NCBI GenBank assembly: GCA_009929855.1
Contig: RZZN01000041.1
Span: 1-33,730, forward strand
Length of the DNA stretch: 33,730 nucleotides
Direction: 5' to 3'
Source: Gammaproteobacteria bacterium
Lineage (GTDB): Bacteria > Pseudomonadota > Gammaproteobacteria > Chromatiales > Chromatiaceae
The translations under genes were made by a program, and so were the position numbers. The notes under the pieces were generated by a model, which had not been told where the DNA came from, did no database searches, and was given only the letters and a program-made list of their open reading frames with translations. This document shows, in pieces, positions 15,505 to 24,417 of the stretch (the stretch's first letter is position 1; each line of letters begins with the position of its first letter).

Positions 15505-16290
15505 GTGATCGAGCTGACTGCCTACCTTGTGCTCGGCACGCTTGCCGGCGTGCTCGCCGGTCTTTTCGGGGTGGGCGGGGGTCTGGTGCTCGTGCCGTCG
15601 CTCATGCTGCTCTACGAGTGGCTCGGGATGGCGTCGCAGTGGATCTCACACCTGGCGATTGGCACCTCGCTCGCGGCGATCGTCGGCACAGGCTTGGCAT
15701 CGGCCCGCGCCCATCAGCGCCGCGGCGCGGTGCGTTGGGATCTGGTCGCACGCTTGACTCCAGGCATCATCCTGGGTGCCTGGCTCGGGGCGATGCTGGC
15801 CGGCATCCTCCCGGAGCCCTGGTTGAAGCGTCTCTTCGCCGCCTTCCTACTCGTGGTCAGCGCGCGGATGCTGCTGCCCGAGGGACAGCGGCACGCGGCC
15901 CAGCTGCCCGGGGTCGTCGGCCTCTGGTGCGTTGGCGCGGCGATCGGCGTCGTCTCGGCACTGGTTGGCATCGGCGGCGGCACCTTGACCGTTCCCTACC
16001 TCAACCGGCACGGGATCGATCTGCGTCAGGCGGTCGGTACCGCGGCGGCGGCTGGGGTGCCGATCGCCTTGGCCGGCGCCATCGGCTTCATGCTGGTCGG
16101 CTGGGGACGCGCGGGGCTGCCCGAGCTCAGCAGTGGATTCATCCACTGGCCGGCGGTCGGCACGATCCTGATCGCCAGCATCCCCACCGCGCCGCTCGGG
16201 GCGGCACTCGCACACCGGCTGCCGGTCACGCTCCTAAGACGCCTATTCGCCTGTCTGCTCCTGGTGATCGCGCTGCAGCTGGCGATCTGA
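15505..16290 (+). CDS. TauE/SafE-family membrane permease
   Basis: 261 residues, mostly hydrophobic, about eight membrane helices. The internal duplication typical of TauE/SafE is clear: GLFGVGGGLVLVPSL (about 19-33) and ALVGIGGGTLTVPYL (about 152-166). Family members export sulfite, sulfoacetate or other organosulfonates; the substrate here is not determinable, though sulfite would suit a sulfur oxidiser. It starts with GTG at 15505. It is divergent from the epimerase-like gene and convergent with the repeat-protein gene 9 bases downstream. Confidence 0.9.
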   Translation: MIELTAYLVLGTLAGVLAGLFGVGGGLVLVPSLMLLYEWLGMASQWISHLAIGTSLAAIVGTGLASARAHQRRGAVRWDLVARLTPGIILGAWLGAMLAGILPEPWLKRLFAAFLLVVSARMLLPEGQRHAAQLPGVVGLWCVGAAIGVVSALVGIGGGTLTVPYLNRHGIDLRQAVGTAAAAGVPIALAGAIGFMLVGWGRAGLPELSSGFIHWPAVGTILIASIPTAPLGAALAHRLPVTLLRRLFACLLLVIALQLAI

Positions 16291-16299
16291 TCCGAGCAC

Positions 16300-17091
16300 T
16301 CATCGCTGCTCTTCCAAGACGAGTCGGCGATAGAGATAGAGCTGACCGTGACGATCACGGAACACCAAACGCCCCTGGTCCTGAGCGTATTCGAACTCCT
16401 GGCTGAACCCCTCGCGCCGATTGGTCAGCTCGACCCGATCACCCGACACGCGAATATCACCATCGACATAACCACTGAAGGGGGCATAGATGCGGTAGCG
16501 TCCACCCTGCACGATCAGCAGGCCCTCGTCGTTGCCCTCCCAGATCCCATCCAAGGCACTGGCCCCAGTGAGCAAGGAGCCGACCATCGGGGTCCCGGCC
16601 GTGAAACGCTCCATCATTTGACCCATCTGGGCGGTTGGATCCTGGGTGAATCGATTCATCTGGCCGGTCGGGTCGAGCTGGCCCAGCTGACCGGCGATTT
16701 GACCCATCTGGGCGGTTGGATCCTGGGCGAATCGACTCATCTGGCCGGTGGGATCGAGCTGGCCCAACTGACCGGTGGGATCCATCTGCGCCAGATCGCT
16801 CATCTGACCCATGGGATCGGCCATCCCGGCGGGATTCGGCATGCCCGCCATGCCGAGTCCCGGAATGGCGCCGAAGCCCGCTGGCCAGCCCGACAGGCCC
16901 ATGGGGTTGGTCCATCCCGGGGGAGCGCTCGACATGGCGCCGCTGGCACCGCCGAAGAGGCCCATGGCCTCCATCATCCGGACCATGGCCTCGGCCATGG
17001 CCGATCGGGTGTCCGCGCGCAGACCGGTCGAGACGACACTCGCGAGACAGATCACGGCGATCACCATGACGCGACGGGGAAGATTCGACAT
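16300..17091 (-). CDS. Exported protein with 27-residue DPTGQ/DPTAQ repeats
   Basis: A 263-residue protein of unknown function. Residues 1-26 look like a signal peptide (hydrophobic VMVIAVICLASVVSTGL, then RAD). Residues 30-100 are rich in Met, Gly and Pro. Residues 101-160 hold repeats built from DPTGQ, GQLGQL and DPTAQMGQ, with a 27-residue period. The last ~85 residues (ALDGIWEGNDEGLLIVQGGRYR...) look like a small beta-rich domain. The start at 17091 overlaps the stop of the lytic transglycosylase gene by one base (TGATG), implying coupled translation and a possible envelope role. No family was recognised. Confidence 0.75.
   Translation of the reverse strand: MSNLPRRVMVIAVICLASVVSTGLRADTRSAMAEAMVRMMEAMGLFGGASGAMSSAPPGWTNPMGLSGWPAGFGAIPGLGMAGMPNPAGMADPMGQMSDLAQMDPTGQLGQLDPTGQMSRFAQDPTAQMGQIAGQLGQLDPTGQMNRFTQDPTAQMGQMMERFTAGTPMVGSLLTGASALDGIWEGNDEGLLIVQGGRYRIYAPFSGYVDGDIRVSGDRVELTNRREGFSQEFEYAQDQGRLVFRDRHGQLYLYRRLVLEEQR
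16618..16779. repeat. 81-bp tandem repeat inside the repeat-protein gene
   Basis: Unit 1 (16618-16698) and unit 2 (16699-16779) each begin TTGACCCATCTGGGCGGTTG. They differ at only a few positions by eye. They encode the 27-residue protein repeat, and a partial, diverged third copy continues after 16780. Confidence 0.85.
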
Positions 17092-19037
17092 CAGTGCTCC
17101 ATCGAAGACTCGAAGAAATCCACGCCCGGTACGGGTGGCAGCCAATCGGAGAGACGCCCAGGGACGAGACCGAGACGCGCGGCATAGATGACGCGATAGG
17201 CCAGTGTCCGCTCGACATACTGCCGCGTCTCGCTGAACGGGATGGCCAGGATCCAACGATCGGCATCGAGACAGTCGTCCGGCAACCAGCGCGCCACCCG
17301 CGAAGGACCCGCATTATAAGCAGCCGTCGCCAATGCGACATGGCCAAAACGATCGCGGAGCTGGGCCAGGTAGGCACTGCCGAGTGTGATGTTGACACTC
17401 GGCGCGAGCAGATCCCAGCGCGAGGGCGGCACCAAGCCGATGCGCAAGGCGGTCTCGCGCGCGGTGGCGGGCATCAGCTGCATCAGCCCCATGGCGCCCG
17501 CGGGCGAGGCCAGGGTCCGCGCAAACAAGCTTTCCTGCCGGATCACGGCGAGGATCCATGCCGGGTCCAGGCCTTGCCATGCCGCCTGATCCGCAACCTG
17601 CTCATGGTAGGCCAGAGGGAAACGCAGGGCCAAGTCGTCCCAGTGATCGGCGCGCGCCAGCGCCTGGATCGCCTGGTCGTACCATCCCATCACATCCGCC
17701 ACGAAGGCGGCGGCCAACAGCTCGGGGGCGTCGAGAGCCAGCGTCAGGTCACGCCATTCGCGGCGCAGATCGATCTCGCGGCCGAGTCGCGCGAGCACGC
17801 GCATGCGCTCGAAGGCAGGCGTCTGCACCACCGCGCGGATCAGCGCGGGGTCGGCGGGGGTGCGTTCATCAACCAGTCGATAGGGGCGCCCGAGACGATC
17901 GGCGGCGAGGAAGGCCCACAGACTGCGGCCCGCGGCGGCTTGGCCCAAGGACGCCGCGGCGGCCGCAGGGCGGCCGAGCGCCTGCTCGGCGCGGCCCTGC
18001 CAATAGAGCCAGCGATCGCTTTTGACGGCCCCATTGGGCATCCGCTCGACCCAGGCGACCACCCAGTCCCAGGACGCTCGCGCGACCGCCGCGCGCAGCC
18101 GGGTCTCTTGGGCGGCGAGATTGTCCGGTGTCGCACGCAGCGCATCCCAGATCTCAAGACCACGTGGATCACCCATCCGTGTCAGGGCCTGCCCAACCGC
18201 GGCATGGGCGCGATCGGCAGCCGCGGGATCGGTCGCGAGTCGCGCGCGCATCGCCACCAGCCGGTCGGCGGCCAACAGCGGCGCGCGCCCTGCTTCGGCG
18301 ACCAGCCCATGGGCGATGATCGGCGCGACCAGCGGGTCCGGCACGCTGAGATCCAGCTCGGGGATCCGTGCCGGATCCGCGTCGATCCTGAGCCAAGCCT
18401 CGAGCATGCCGCGCTCGGCCGCGGGCATCAGTCGCGTGAGCTCACGCGCCAAGGCAGTCTCGCCAGCCTCCATCGCGAGTCTGAAACGCGCTCGGATCTG
18501 CTCATGGGTGAGCCCACCGGCCGTCTGCCAGGCGTTAAAGACCGGGTTGCAGGCCTCCGGCTGGGATTGGGCCGACAACCAGAGCGGCGGCACCTGAGCG
18601 AATGCCTCCGCGGCCCGGTCGGTCTCGATGAGTGCGCGCAGATAGAGACACTGGCGGGCGGTCGACTCATCCGGTCGATCGACTCGCGCATAGTCGAGCC
18701 AGCGCCCGGAGTCGGCGAGCCGCGCCAGATAGACCGGACGGAGCCGGGTCGCGAGTGGGGTGCGCGGAAAACGCGCAAGGAAGGATTCGATCGCCGCGTC
18801 GGAGGTCGCGGCCAGATCGCGCGTCAGCGCAGCATATTCCAGATAGGGCGCCAGCGGATGTTGCGCCAGTTCGGACGAGAGACGCCGATGGGTCTCCAGA
18901 TCGCCCCCGCTCAGCGCTCGCTCGGCCGCCAGGAACAGCGCGTCTTGATCCACGCGCGTCTCAGCCAACACCGGCAAGGCCAGCAGCAGGATGCACCACG
19001 CAACGCCCTGCGGCACGCACTGGAAGGGGGTCATCAT
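17091..19037 (-). CDS. slt: Soluble lytic murein transglycosylase (Slt70 type)
   Basis: A 648-residue periplasmic enzyme. A signal peptide covers ~1-25 (GVAWCILLLALPVLAET). An all-helical superhelical region follows (about 30-470). The C-terminal lysozyme-like domain has the catalytic Glu502 in VIRQESLF, then SPAGAMGLMQLMPATA and ATAAYNAGPSRVARWL. It cleaves peptidoglycan glycan strands to 1,6-anhydromuropeptides. The start at 19037 or the adjacent Met at 19034 are equally possible. It is the first gene of a two-gene unit with the repeat protein (TGATG junction). It is divergent from the small membrane protein gene at 19144. Confidence 0.92.
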   Translation of the reverse strand: MMTPFQCVPQGVAWCILLLALPVLAETRVDQDALFLAAERALSGGDLETHRRLSSELAQHPLAPYLEYAALTRDLAATSDAAIESFLARFPRTPLATRLRPVYLARLADSGRWLDYARVDRPDESTARQCLYLRALIETDRAAEAFAQVPPLWLSAQSQPEACNPVFNAWQTAGGLTHEQIRARFRLAMEAGETALARELTRLMPAAERGMLEAWLRIDADPARIPELDLSVPDPLVAPIIAHGLVAEAGRAPLLAADRLVAMRARLATDPAAADRAHAAVGQALTRMGDPRGLEIWDALRATPDNLAAQETRLRAAVARASWDWVVAWVERMPNGAVKSDRWLYWQGRAEQALGRPAAAAASLGQAAAGRSLWAFLAADRLGRPYRLVDERTPADPALIRAVVQTPAFERMRVLARLGREIDLRREWRDLTLALDAPELLAAAFVADVMGWYDQAIQALARADHWDDLALRFPLAYHEQVADQAAWQGLDPAWILAVIRQESLFARTLASPAGAMGLMQLMPATARETALRIGLVPPSRWDLLAPSVNITLGSAYLAQLRDRFGHVALATAAYNAGPSRVARWLPDDCLDADRWILAIPFSETRQYVERTLAYRVIYAARLGLVPGRLSDWLPPVPGVDFFESSMEH

Positions 19038-19143
19038 GGGTGTGAGCGGTCGCTCAACTTGTCGCGAGCGAGCGGGTCGGCGACACTGCTGCAGGCGCCG
19101 CGGCGAGCCCGCCCGGACTCATCTTCAGCATCGGGAATCACTC

Positions 19144-19491
19144 ATGAAGACCTTGATCATCGCGCTCATCTTCTTGCTGATCGGCAGTGCCACCGGCGGC
19201 TTCCTGGCACTGGCCTATGGTTACCATCTGGGCGCCGCCACTGGATTGATCCTCGGATCGCAGGCCGGGGTCTGTCTCGCCGTCGAAACCGTCGAGACAC
19301 AGGGCCTGGTCACGGATGCCGCCGAGGTCGACGGGCTGATCGCCACGGCCATCGGCCGCATCCGCGAGCACAGCCCACCGATTCCACCGAGCGCCGGTCT
19401 GGAATGGATCGACCAGGCGGCTCAGTGTCGTGGGATCGTCCACCAATTGGTCGCCGGTCCTGGGGCAAAGCCGCCGGAATCCGCGGATTGA
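19144..19491 (+). CDS. Small membrane protein of unknown function
   Basis: 115 residues. The start at 19144 (MKTLIIALIFLLIGSATGGF) is preceded by a weak GGGA. Residues ~3-24 form one strong membrane helix and ~27-45 (GYHLGAATGLILGSQAGVCLA) a Gly/Ala-rich second hydrophobic stretch. The C-terminal ~65 residues are soluble and mildly acidic, ending in a Pro-rich tail. No family was recognised. The upstream in-frame extension overlaps slt and was rejected. Convergent with exonuclease I, 12 bases apart. Confidence 0.65.
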   Translation: MKTLIIALIFLLIGSATGGFLALAYGYHLGAATGLILGSQAGVCLAVETVETQGLVTDAAEVDGLIATAIGRIREHSPPIPPSAGLEWIDQAAQCRGIVHQLVAGPGAKPPESAD

Positions 19492-19503
19492 GTGATCGCG
19501 CGC

Positions 19504-20961
19504 TCAGTCACCCGCATCGAGCACGCGCTCACCCCAGGCGCCGAGCGCCTCGAGGATCGCGAGCTTTGCTGGGTCGTCGGCATGACGCGCGGACAGCTCA
19601 TCGAGCCGCTGCTCGAATCGCTCGATCTGGATACTGGCGCCGCCGGCCGGGTCGGTCAAGCGTGCGAGGCGGTATAGATCCCACTCCTCGCGCTCCTCGA
19701 CGGTCAGCGACTCTGGCCAGTTGCGGGCGCGATAACGAAAGAGCATCGTGCCCAGACGCGGATCCTGGAAGCGCGGGGTGGCCCTGGCGAGGGCATCCGG
19801 ATCGAGCCGATGCAGCGCATCCAGGGCAGCGCGATCGGCATCGGAGAAAAAACCGCCCGAATAGAGCATGAGATCAGGATCGGTCTCGGCGACGGCGGGA
19901 AGCTGATGGGCCGCGCGGATCTTCTCCGCGATCGGCTCCAGGACATCCTGATACTGGCGCGCATGGGCCGCGACCCGTGCCGGATCGATCGACCAGCGCT
20001 CGGCCGCCGCTGGCACGAGGGTGGTCAATGGGGCCAAGAGCGGGGCACGATTGACATGCACCGTCTTCAGTGGGATGCGCTCCACGCCCTGAGCGAGACT
20101 GCTCGCCGGGGTGAAGAGACGCGCGCGCAGCTCCTCGGCGGATACAGCGATGAGTGTTTCCGGATCCAAGCGCAGATCGACACAGATCACCCCATTCGGG
20201 TTTGTCGGGTGCGCGGCCAAGGGCAGGATGGGTGCGATGCAGCCCTGCGCGGCGGGATAGCGGGCCGAGACATGCAGCAGTGGCGTGCGTCGCTCGAGCA
20301 GCGCGCGGACACGACGCTTGTCGCGCAGGGTCAGGGCATAGTCGAAGAGCCTGGGCTGGGCGCGGCGCAGTGCGCGCGCAAGCCCGATCGTGGCGCGCAC
20401 ATCCCCGAGTGCGTCATGGGCCTGGCCGTGGTCGATCCCATTGGCAGCGGTCAATGCCTCCAGCTTGAAGGAGGTCGTGCCGTCCTCATGGGTGGGCCAG
20501 ACCAGACCCTCTGGACGCAACGCATGGGCCAAGCGCAGGACATCGATCAGATCCCACCGCGAATTGCCATTGCGCCACTCCCGGGCATAGGGATCGAGCA
20601 GATTGCGATTGAGCAGGTTGCGCGTGACCTCGTCATCGAAACGCATGCTGTTGTAGCCGACCCCACAGGTGCCGGCAAGACTCAGCGCGGAATTGATGCG
20701 GGCGGCGAACTCAGCCTCGATCAGACCCTTGCGCTCGGCCAGTTGGGGTGTGATCCCGGTGAGCAGACAGGCCTCGGGGTGCGGCAAGAGGTCGGTGGCG
20801 GGACGACAGTAGAGGAGCAGCGGGGCGCCGACCGGGTTGAGATCAGCGTCCGTGCGGATTGCGGCGAATTGGCATGGTCGATCACGGCTTGGGTCGGCGC
20901 CCCAAGTCTCGTAGTCATGCCAGAGAAAGGACGGTGTGCAACTGGAGGCGGTCGCTGTCAC
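19504..20961 (-). CDS. sbcB: Exonuclease I (SbcB)
   Basis: 485 residues, close to the 475 of E. coli ExoI. It is a DEDDh 3'-5' single-strand exonuclease: Asp16 and Glu18 in WHDYETWG, a middle Asp in GYNSMRFDD (~109), and HDALGD (His182, Asp187). The SH3-like and C-terminal helical regions that clamp ssDNA follow. It acts in mismatch repair and recombination, and can be recruited by SSB. It stands alone, 156 bases downstream of rplS on the same strand. Confidence 0.93.
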   Translation of the reverse strand: MTATASSCTPSFLWHDYETWGADPSRDRPCQFAAIRTDADLNPVGAPLLLYCRPATDLLPHPEACLLTGITPQLAERKGLIEAEFAARINSALSLAGTCGVGYNSMRFDDEVTRNLLNRNLLDPYAREWRNGNSRWDLIDVLRLAHALRPEGLVWPTHEDGTTSFKLEALTAANGIDHGQAHDALGDVRATIGLARALRRAQPRLFDYALTLRDKRRVRALLERRTPLLHVSARYPAAQGCIAPILPLAAHPTNPNGVICVDLRLDPETLIAVSAEELRARLFTPASSLAQGVERIPLKTVHVNRAPLLAPLTTLVPAAAERWSIDPARVAAHARQYQDVLEPIAEKIRAAHQLPAVAETDPDLMLYSGGFFSDADRAALDALHRLDPDALARATPRFQDPRLGTMLFRYRARNWPESLTVEEREEWDLYRLARLTDPAGGASIQIERFEQRLDELSARHADDPAKLAILEALGAWGERVLDAGD

Positions 20962-21013
20962 GACGCGGCCCAGGACTCACGAGGACCGCACGCCAAGACC
21001 ATGCAACAGCATT

Positions 21014-21102
21014 GCGAGCGGATCGTGGATCCATCCTCCAGGACCCGCTCGCGGTCGGCCAGGCATGATCTCGCCGAGACGGTCACCAAGCGTCAGCGCT
21101 TG
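21014..21102 (-). terminator. Possible hairpins after rplS
   Basis: The 156-base gap between rplS and sbcB has two dyads. CAAGCG-tcag-CGCTTG at 21087-21102 begins 16 bases after the rplS stop. GCGAGCGG...CCGCTCGC at 21014-21021/21045-21052 follows. Neither has a T-run, so factor-independent termination is not demonstrated; a Rho-dependent end or RNA stabiliser is equally likely. Confidence 0.25.
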
Positions 21103-21117
21103 AGCAGCGTGCGCTGG

Positions 21118-21462
21118 TCACACCTTTTCGCGGATTCGCGCACTCTTGCCGGTGCGCCCACGCAGATAGTAGAGCTTGGCGCGACGCACGTCACCCTTGC
21201 GTTTGACCTCGATCGAGGCAATCGCTGGGCTATGCGTCTGAAAGGCCCGCTCGACCCCCTCGCCATGCGAGATCTTGCGAACCGTGAAGGCTGAGTTGAG
21301 GCCGCGGTTGCGCTTGGCGATGACCACCCCCTCGAAGGCCTGAAGGCGCTCGCGGGCACCCTCCTTGACACGGACCTGCACGACGACCGTGTCGCCCGGC
21401 ACGAACTCGGGCACACCCGGCTTGATCTGCTCTTGCTCGAGCTCGGCAATGATATTGCTCAT
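21118..21462 (-). CDS. rplS: 50S ribosomal protein L19
   Basis: 114 residues, the standard L19 length, starting [20 protein letters not shown]. Family signatures [13 protein letters not shown] and [29 protein letters not shown] are intact. L19 sits at the 30S-50S interface. It is the last gene of the rpsP-rimM-trmD-rplS operon, 21 bases after trmD. Confidence 0.97.
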   Translation of the reverse strand: MSNIIAELEQEQIKPGVPEFVPGDTVVVQVRVKEGARERLQAFEGVVIAKRNRGLNSAFTVRKISHGEGVERAFQTHSPAIASIEVKRKGDVRRAKLYYLRGRTGKSARIREKV

Positions 21463-21483
21463 GACTTCATCTGGCTCCTGTTC

Positions 21484-22239
21484 CTAACCGATCTCATCCC
21501 GATGATGCGATCGGACAAATTCTTCAAGCAATGCGCGCTCTTCATCACTCAGGCCACGTTGCTGCAACAGATCGGGACGCCGCTGCCAGGTCCGGCCGAG
21601 GGCTTGGAGCGATCGCCAACGCTCGATCGCGGCATGATCCCCACTGATCAGTACAGGCGGAACCGCCCGCCCATCGATCTCGGGTGGTCGCGTGTAATGC
21701 GGCCAATCCAATAGGCCATCGCTGTGCGAATCCTGCACGGCCGATTCACCATGGCCGAGCGCACCGGGCAACAACCGGATGACGGCATCCATGACGACCA
21801 TGGCCGCCAGCTCGCCCCCACTCAACACATAGTCACCGATCGACCACTCTTCATCGACGCACCCCTCGATGAGGCGCTCATCGACCCCTTCATAGCGTCC
21901 GGCGAGTAGGATCCAACCTGGCTGCCGGGCGATCTCGATCATCTGAGGCTGCCGCAACAGCCGTCCCTGTGGCGACAAATACGCCACCCGACTCGCGGGC
22001 GCGGCAGCACGCGCGGCCGCAATGGCATCGCGCAACGGTGCGACCTTCATGACCATGCCCGGCCCGCCACCATAGGGCCGATCATCCACGACTCGATGTG
22101 GATCCTGAGTGAAATCGCGAGGATTCCAGAGATGCAGCTCGGCGACCCCACGTCCGATCGCCCGACCGATCACGCCATCATCGAGTAAGATCCGAAAAAG
22201 CCCTGGGAAGAGTGTGACGACATCGAAGCGCATCATCAT
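21484..22239 (-). CDS. trmD: tRNA (guanine-N1-)-methyltransferase TrmD
   Basis: 251 residues. It makes m1G37 in tRNAs reading CNN codons and a few others, which prevents +1 frameshifting. The SPOUT trefoil-knot SAM site shows [24 protein letters not shown] and [17 protein letters not shown]. Three successive ATGs (22239, 22236, 22233) precede [16 protein letters not shown] upstream suits the first. It starts 24 bases after rimM and ends 21 bases before rplS. Confidence 0.97.
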   Translation of the reverse strand: MMMRFDVVTLFPGLFRILLDDGVIGRAIGRGVAELHLWNPRDFTQDPHRVVDDRPYGGGPGMVMKVAPLRDAIAAARAAAPASRVAYLSPQGRLLRQPQMIEIARQPGWILLAGRYEGVDERLIEGCVDEEWSIGDYVLSGGELAAMVVMDAVIRLLPGALGHGESAVQDSHSDGLLDWPHYTRPPEIDGRAVPPVLISGDHAAIERWRSLQALGRTWQRRPDLLQQRGLSDEERALLEEFVRSHHRDEIG

Positions 22240-22263
22240 CGATGTGTCCCACCAACACGAAGG

Positions 22264-22773
22264 CTAGAAGGATGGATCCCAATCGACCAGCATGCGCCTG
22301 CCGTCGAGATCGATCTCCTTCACGACATCATGCCAGATGAACGGCAACAGGCGCTCGCGCTCACCACGAACGACGACCACGTCGTTCACGCCCGTGGAGA
22401 ACAAGTGATCGATCACGCCCAGTGATTCGCCCGTGATCGTCACGACCTCGAGCCCCTCCAGATCGGCCCAATAGACCTCGTCTGGCGCGGGCGGTGGCAA
22501 TTGGTCGCGCCGGACCGCGATCTCTTGACCCACCAGCATCGCGGCTTGATCCCGATCGTCACAGCCATCCAGGTGAACGATCAGACCCTTGCCATGCCGC
22601 TTCCCCTCTCGAACGACCCAGGCACGCGACCCGGCACCGAGCAGCCAAGGCTGGTAATTCAGCAGACCTTCACGCGGATCGGTCTCAGACATCACCTTCA
22701 CCCAGCCGCGAACCCCGTAGACTCCGGCAATCCGCCCGACGATGATGGGCGTGGAGCCTGACTGCTTGCTCAC
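22264..22773 (-). CDS. rimM: Ribosome maturation factor RimM
   Basis: 169 residues with a GTG start at 22773 (MSKQSGSTPIIVGRIAGVYG). The start was chosen because the family begins ~10 residues before VGRIAGVYGVRGWVKV, and because upstream codons overlap rpsP. The N-terminal RimM barrel (GRIAGVYGVRGWVKVMSETDP) is followed by a PRC-barrel (EVYWADLEGLEVV, GVIDHLFSTGVNDVVVV, LLPFI). It helps 30S assembly, binding S19 in the 3' domain. It lies 37 bases after rpsP. Confidence 0.94.
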   Translation of the reverse strand: MSKQSGSTPIIVGRIAGVYGVRGWVKVMSETDPREGLLNYQPWLLGAGSRAWVVREGKRHGKGLIVHLDGCDDRDQAAMLVGQEIAVRRDQLPPPAPDEVYWADLEGLEVVTITGESLGVIDHLFSTGVNDVVVVRGERERLLPFIWHDVVKEIDLDGRRMLVDWDPSF

Positions 22774-22810
22774 TCCGGCACTCGACAGCGCGTGCGCATC
22801 GAGGAGTCGA

Positions 22811-23083
22811 TCAAGCCGCCGCCACGGCGGTGGCTGCCTCGTCGCGCGCGGCTTGCTTGAGGAGCTGCTTGACCCGATCGGTGGGCTGGGCGCCACAGTC
22901 GATCCAATATTTGGCGCGCGTACGATCGACACGCAGAGTGACTTCGCCACCACGCGCGATCGGATTGAAGAAGCCGAGCCGCTCGATATAGCGACCGTCG
23001 CGCTTGGCGCGGACGTCAGCGACGACGATTTGGTAGAAGGGATGGCGCTTCGATCCACCCCGGGACAAACGAATCGTAACCAT
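22811..23083 (-). CDS. rpsP: 30S ribosomal protein S16
   Basis: 90 residues, starting [23 protein letters not shown] with [14 protein letters not shown] following, all diagnostic of S16. The start at 23083 matches the family exactly; the frame continues upstream only by chance. First gene of the rpsP-rimM-trmD-rplS operon, with a candidate promoter at 23143-23170. Confidence 0.97.
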   Translation of the reverse strand: MVTIRLSRGGSKRHPFYQIVVADVRAKRDGRYIERLGFFNPIARGGEVTLRVDRTRAKYWIDCGAQPTDRVKQLLKQAARDEAATAVAAA

Positions 23084-23142
23084 GTGCTGTCCTGGATCCA
23101 GTCGTTTGGAGAGTGCGGCAGTGACCCGCAGGTAAACTCGCA

Positions 23143-23170
23143 AATATACAGGATCTTGCTGAAAATGGAA
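23143..23170 (-). promoter_or_regulatory. Candidate promoter of the rpsP operon
   Basis: On the - strand, TTCCAT (23165-23170) and TATATT (23143-23148) are 16 bp apart, in the 91-base gap between telA and rpsP. The region is visibly more A/T-rich than its surroundings. The -35 match is weak. Confidence 0.45.
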
Positions 23171-23174
23171 GTGC

Positions 23175-24380
23175 CTAGGAGCGGCGCGCGCTCGACGCGA
23201 CCAGGGTGCGGCGCAGATCGTCCTCGAGCCGTTCCAGCTCCCGGCTGGCCGCGGCACGAGCACGCTTGCCCTCGTCGGCGATCGCAAGACTTTCCTCGAT
23301 GGTCTCGATCAGCGTCTGATTGGCCTGCTTGACGACCTCGATATCGAAGACACCGCGCTCGATCTGGCGGCGTGCCTCGGCATTGGCCATCTTGAGGTTC
23401 TCGGCATTGGCCCGCAGCAGGTCGTTGGTGAGATCGGTGGCCGCCTTGATGGTCTCGGACGCCTCACCCGAGCGATAGATGGTCACCGCCTGGGCAAGTT
23501 GCTGACGCCAGAGTGGAACGGTATTGACCAGGGTCGAGTTGATCTTGTTGATCAACCCTTTGTCGTTCTCTTGAACCAGCCGGATACTGGGCAGCCCCTG
23601 CATGGTGACCTGGCGCGTGAGCTTGAGATCATGGACACGGCGCTCGAGATCATCGCGGACACCGCGCAGATCCTTCAGTCGTTGAGCGTCCACCATGTCC
23701 TTACTCTGCTCGACGCGAGTGGCCAGGGACGGGATCAGCGACTCATCGAGCTCGCCGAGCTTGCGTTCGCCAGCCGCGATATATTGTTCCAAGGCGCGAA
23801 AGTAGTCGAGATTGGCCGCGTAGAGACGGTCCAACGCGGTCACGTCGGTCAATAGCTTGGTCTTGTGGCGCTCCAACTCGACCGCGATGGTCTCGATCTG
23901 ATCGCGCACCGCCTCGTATTCCTGCAGGAAGCGCACGATCGGCCGCCCCTTGCCGGTCAGACGTGCCAGCAGTCCGGGCTTGCGGTTGGGATTGAGTCCC
24001 TCGACGTCGAATCCCTTGAGGGTCGTGACCATCTCGCTCAAGGCCGCACCGGCCGGACCCACATCCTTGGCCCGCACGCCTTCCAGCATCTGGTCCGAGA
24101 CCTCGGTCAGCCGCTCTTGGGCCTTGGCACCGAAAAAGAGGATCGAATGGGTATCCTTCAGATCGAGCTCCTGGAGCAGGCGCTTGATCTCGGACTCGTC
24201 GATCGGCGCAAGATCCCCAGCCACCCGGGTCATGAGTGGCTGGTCGAGTCCGGCGGATGACCGTGTGAGCGCGTGAGGCGCCATCACATCGGCCTGTTCG
24301 TCACCAGTCTGTCGGGTCGGCGCCGCGGGCGCCGCCATCGGCTCGACATCTTCACCTTGGCTCAATGGTCTCTCTCCCAT
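23175..24380 (-). CDS. TelA-family (toxic anion resistance) protein
   Basis: 401 residues, soluble and helix-rich, with long coiled-coil segments ([28 protein letters not shown] and [29 protein letters not shown], given here in shortened form). The pattern matches the TelA/KlaA family named after tellurite resistance, though the molecular role is unresolved; links to envelope stress have been reported. It is 37 bases downstream of the XpaC-like gene, in the gene order typical of xpaC-telA pairs. Membrane association is expected only through its partner; no helix is seen. Confidence 0.88.
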   Translation of the reverse strand: MGERPLSQGEDVEPMAAPAAPTRQTGDEQADVMAPHALTRSSAGLDQPLMTRVAGDLAPIDESEIKRLLQELDLKDTHSILFFGAKAQERLTEVSDQMLEGVRAKDVGPAGAALSEMVTTLKGFDVEGLNPNRKPGLLARLTGKGRPIVRFLQEYEAVRDQIETIAVELERHKTKLLTDVTALDRLYAANLDYFRALEQYIAAGERKLGELDESLIPSLATRVEQSKDMVDAQRLKDLRGVRDDLERRVHDLKLTRQVTMQGLPSIRLVQENDKGLINKINSTLVNTVPLWRQQLAQAVTIYRSGEASETIKAATDLTNDLLRANAENLKMANAEARRQIERGVFDIEVVKQANQTLIETIEESLAIADEGKRARAAASRELERLEDDLRRTLVASSARRS

Positions 24381-24417
24381 ATGACCGACTCGGTCGGAGG
24401 GTGCGCGTGGGCCGGGC

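Noticed and set aside
17094-19871. Long open frame (925 codons) on the + strand
   Set aside because: It is antisense to slt, which has full family motifs and a signal peptide; the frame is open because of GC-rich codon bias and shows no domain of its own.
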